A DNA stretch of 35,915 nucleotides, taken from assembly GCA_012032775.1 (NCBI GenBank), contig JAAUQO010000041.1, positions 1-35,915 on the forward strand. Reading direction: 5' to 3'. The position numbers were made by a program, and so were the translations under genes. A model generated the notes under the pieces. That model was not told the DNA's origin. It worked only from the letters and a program-made list of their open reading frames with translations, and ran no database searches. Below, piece by piece: positions 34,080-35,915 of the stretch. Numbering within the stretch: position 1 is the first letter of the stretch; each line of letters starts with the position of its first letter. The DNA comes from Oscillochloris sp. (lineage in GTDB: Bacteria; Chloroflexota; Chloroflexia; Chloroflexales; Chloroflexaceae).

Positions 34080-34802
34080 ATGAGTCGAAACACGTTACTG
34101 ATCGGCCTGATCCTGCTGGTTGTTGTGCTCGGTGGAGGTGGATTCTGGCTTTATAATACGGTTCTCGGTGAGACAGAGGCTGCCAGCGGGCCGATCACCG
34201 CTGTTCCGCTCGATCTGAGCAGCGCCCCAACCAGCGCCCCCGAACCAACTGCCGCTGCGGCAAGCGCGCCGCTACGCTATCAGATTGTCCAGAGCGGCTC
34301 GCAAGTGCGGTTTCAACTCGATGAACTACTCAACGGATCACCCTTCACCGTCGTCGGCAGCACCGATCAGGTTGCCGGTGAATTGGCCCTGGCGAGCGAT
34401 GACCTTGGTGGCGCCCAGATTGGTGTGATCACGATCAACGCCCGCACCCTCGCCACCGACAGCGATCGACGCGATCGGGCAATTCGCAATGTGGTGCTCA
34501 GCACCGACAGCTACGAATTTATCACCTTCACACCCACAGCGATCAATGGCTTGAGCGGCAGCGGTGAGCCGGGCCAGAGCTACAGCTTCGAGATCGTCGG
34601 CGATTTGACCATCCGCGACGTAACCTTGCCGGTTGTCTTTACAGCTCAAGTAACCGCCGAGAGCGCCGAGCGACTGATCGGCAGTGCCACAACCACGATC
34701 AACCGTAACGACTATGGACTCGTGATCCCCGATGTTCCGTTCGTAGCCAATGTGAGCGAAGATGTGATCCTGACGATCGACTTTGTGGCCGAGGCGGTGT
34801 AG
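34080..34802 (+). CDS. YceI-like lipid-binding family protein, membrane-anchored
   Basis: A 240-residue protein with an N-terminal membrane anchor (about residues 6-25), a Ser/Pro/Ala/Thr-rich linker (about 30-65) and a YceI-like beta-barrel domain (about 65-240). Family features are the opening YQIVQSGSQVRFQLDE, SDRRDRAIRNVVLSTDSYEF (the usual 'D.rLr...fld...yP...F' region) and DLTIRDVTLPVVFTAQV. YceI barrels bind long isoprenoid or fatty ligands outside the cytoplasm. Here a polyprenoid carrier role is inference. AAGGAG ten bases upstream supports the ATG at 34080; a TTG two codons earlier is also possible. No partner gene is evident. Confidence 0.85.
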   Translation: MSRNTLLIGLILLVVVLGGGGFWLYNTVLGETEAASGPITAVPLDLSSAPTSAPEPTAAAASAPLRYQIVQSGSQVRFQLDELLNGSPFTVVGSTDQVAGELALASDDLGGAQIGVITINARTLATDSDRRDRAIRNVVLSTDSYEFITFTPTAINGLSGSGEPGQSYSFEIVGDLTIRDVTLPVVFTAQVTAESAERLIGSATTTINRNDYGLVIPDVPFVANVSEDVILTIDFVAEAV

Positions 34803-34859
34803 AATCAATGCAAAGTGCAATTTGCAAAACTAACGCCGATTCGCGGGGCGCGCGTTCTC

Positions 34860-34868
34860 TGCTATGAT
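34860..34868 (+). promoter_or_regulatory. Candidate extended -10 for the GNAT gene
   Basis: TGC-TATGAT lies 37 bases upstream of the ATG at 34906, followed by a short leader with weak GAGA ribosome-site bases. Just upstream is a TGCAAAGTGCAATTTGCAA stretch (34809-34827), a type of low-complexity spacer that also occurs near 1750 and 10905. Confidence 0.4.
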
Positions 34869-34905
34869 TGGGCCGGTTTAGGCAGATCATACGAGAGAAC
34901 ATGGC

Positions 34906-35915
34906 ATGAATGATCAAGCATTGAGTGATGGATTGGTGTTGCGCACGCTACACGCCGACGAGGATGTCGCGCGCGTAGCGGCGTTTCATAGCAGTGTGTT
35001 CGGGCCGGGTCTAGCGACTCTGGTGCAGGGTTTATTGCAGCATCACCCGCAGAGGGCGCAATCCCACTGGTTGTATGTTGAAGATACAACCACCAACAAG
35101 GTGGTAGGCGGGCTTTGTTTGCTGCCGTGGAAGCTGGATTTCGCTGGAGTTGAACTGCACGCCGGCGAGATGGGAATTGTCGCCACAGACGAAAATTACC
35201 GAAAACGCGGGCTGATCCGCGCCCTCAATGAACGCTTCGATACGCTCCTGCACGCCGACAACTACGATCTCAGTATTATCCAGGGTATCCCCTATTTCTA
35301 CCGCCAGTTCGACTACCACTACACAATGCCGCTGGAAGCATGGTGCCGGGTCGAGCTGCACCAATTCAGCGGCGATACGCCGGAGGGCTATGAGTTCCGC
35401 CGGGCAAACGAGACCGACATCCCACAACTGGCGGAATTGTATGCTGCGGCGGCGAGCGATCTGACGATCAGCGCCCGGCGCGACGAGGCGATCTGGCGCT
35501 ACCTGTTGGGGCCGGCGATGCAGACCGAGACGGCCGGCGCATTCTGGCTGATCAGCACGCCGAACAGGAACCCGGCGGGATATGTGCGCGTGATGGAGAG
35601 CGGCTTTGGTGATGGACTGATCTGCGGCGAAGCCTCGCAACTCGGCGCCGACACAGCCGTGGCGAGCCTGCACTGGCTGACAAACCTGGCTCGCGAACGG
35701 CACAAGCCCTACCTGCGCTTAAATGTGCCGAAACGCCATGTCATCAATCAGGTGGCTCAGGTACGCGGCGCCGGCGAATGGAGCGCCTACGCATGGCAGG
35801 TACGCATCCTTGATCCGGTGGCGTTGCTGCATAAACTTGGGCCGCTATTCGAGCAGCGCATCGCCGCAAGCCCTTCGCCACACTCACCCGCGACTCTGAT
35901 CATCAACCTCCTACC
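34906..35915 (+). CDS. GNAT family N-acetyltransferase, cut by the window end
   Basis: At least 336 residues, open to the last base of the window, so the stop lies outside. The N-terminal GNAT domain (about residues 10-150) has GGLCLLPWKLDFAGVELHAG, then EMGIVATDENYRKRGLIRAL, the acetyl-CoA-binding beta4-alpha3 region with R-x-R-G-L-I. A second domain (about 160 onward, with YEFRRANETDIPQLAELYAA) looks like another GNAT-like repeat. This places it among the two-domain Eis-like acetyltransferases. The substrate is unknown. The first ATG at 34901 stops after two codons; ATG 34906 opens the long frame. I translated it through to the end and found no frameshift. Confidence 0.85.
   Translation, partial: MNDQALSDGLVLRTLHADEDVARVAAFHSSVFGPGLATLVQGLLQHHPQRAQSHWLYVEDTTTNKVVGGLCLLPWKLDFAGVELHAGEMGIVATDENYRKRGLIRALNERFDTLLHADNYDLSIIQGIPYFYRQFDYHYTMPLEAWCRVELHQFSGDTPEGYEFRRANETDIPQLAELYAAAASDLTISARRDEAIWRYLLGPAMQTETAGAFWLISTPNRNPAGYVRVMESGFGDGLICGEASQLGADTAVASLHWLTNLARERHKPYLRLNVPKRHVINQVAQVRGAGEWSAYAWQVRILDPVALLHKLGPLFEQRIAASPSPHSPATLIINLL

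Noticed and set aside
1..35915. tRNA, rRNA or known riboswitch
   Set aside because: Reading the gaps on both strands I found no cloverleaf with a conserved T-loop, no rRNA sequence and no recognised riboswitch core.

Overview
The window (about 60% G+C by eye, dense, few long gaps) looks like chromosome from a filamentous member of the Chloroflexota, class Chloroflexia. The strongest pointer is a nine-gene respiratory locus (actB-actE-actA-small membrane protein-SCO1-coxB-coxA-coxC-coxD). It has the layout I remember for the second, 'respiratory' alternative complex III locus of Chloroflexus. The phytoene desaturase-like gene, the glycolate oxidase cluster and the DUF3090/SCO1664 module also fit. 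I see no rRNA, tRNA, CRISPR array, intact insertion sequence or prophage.

Layout. 1-5.2 kb: a carotenoid desaturase-family gene and a frameshifted Rsm22-type methyltransferase on the minus strand; a cold-shock-domain/DUF1294 membrane protein; a phage-antirepressor-like gene that converges on it; a small membrane protein. 5.3-12.6 kb: a glycolate oxidase cluster, glcD-glcE, then a second glcD and glcE fused into one gene (broken by one inserted base), then glcF. 12.6-23.4 kb: a long regulatory gap and the ACIII-SCO1-cytochrome oxidase locus, closed by a strong hairpin. 23.5-25.5 kb: a histidine phosphatase, a DUF3090 protein and a SCO1664-type kinase-like protein, a compact module of unknown function. 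25.7-28.3 kb: a small His/Met-rich membrane protein with an OmpR-type response regulator and a sensor kinase. 28.5-35.9 kb: a large ATP-binding LuxR regulator, a small charged protein, a DUF4838 protein (frameshifted), a YceI-like protein and a GNAT acetyltransferase cut by the window end.

How it fits together. The glycolate oxidase genes would oxidise glycolate to glyoxylate and pass electrons to the membrane quinone pool. The ACIII/oxidase locus would take electrons through pentahaem and monohaem cytochromes to an A2-type haem-copper oxidase, whose subunit II carries two fused cytochrome c domains. The ACIII part has no NrfD-like quinol-binding subunit (ActC/ActF), so that part must be encoded elsewhere or electrons must enter another way.

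Quality caveat. Five genes (Rsm22, fused glcDE, actB, the histidine kinase and the DUF4838 gene) carry small indels that move a conserved protein into another frame, mostly in short G/C runs. Sequencing or assembly error is the simplest explanation. Those genes are given as single features with the break located.
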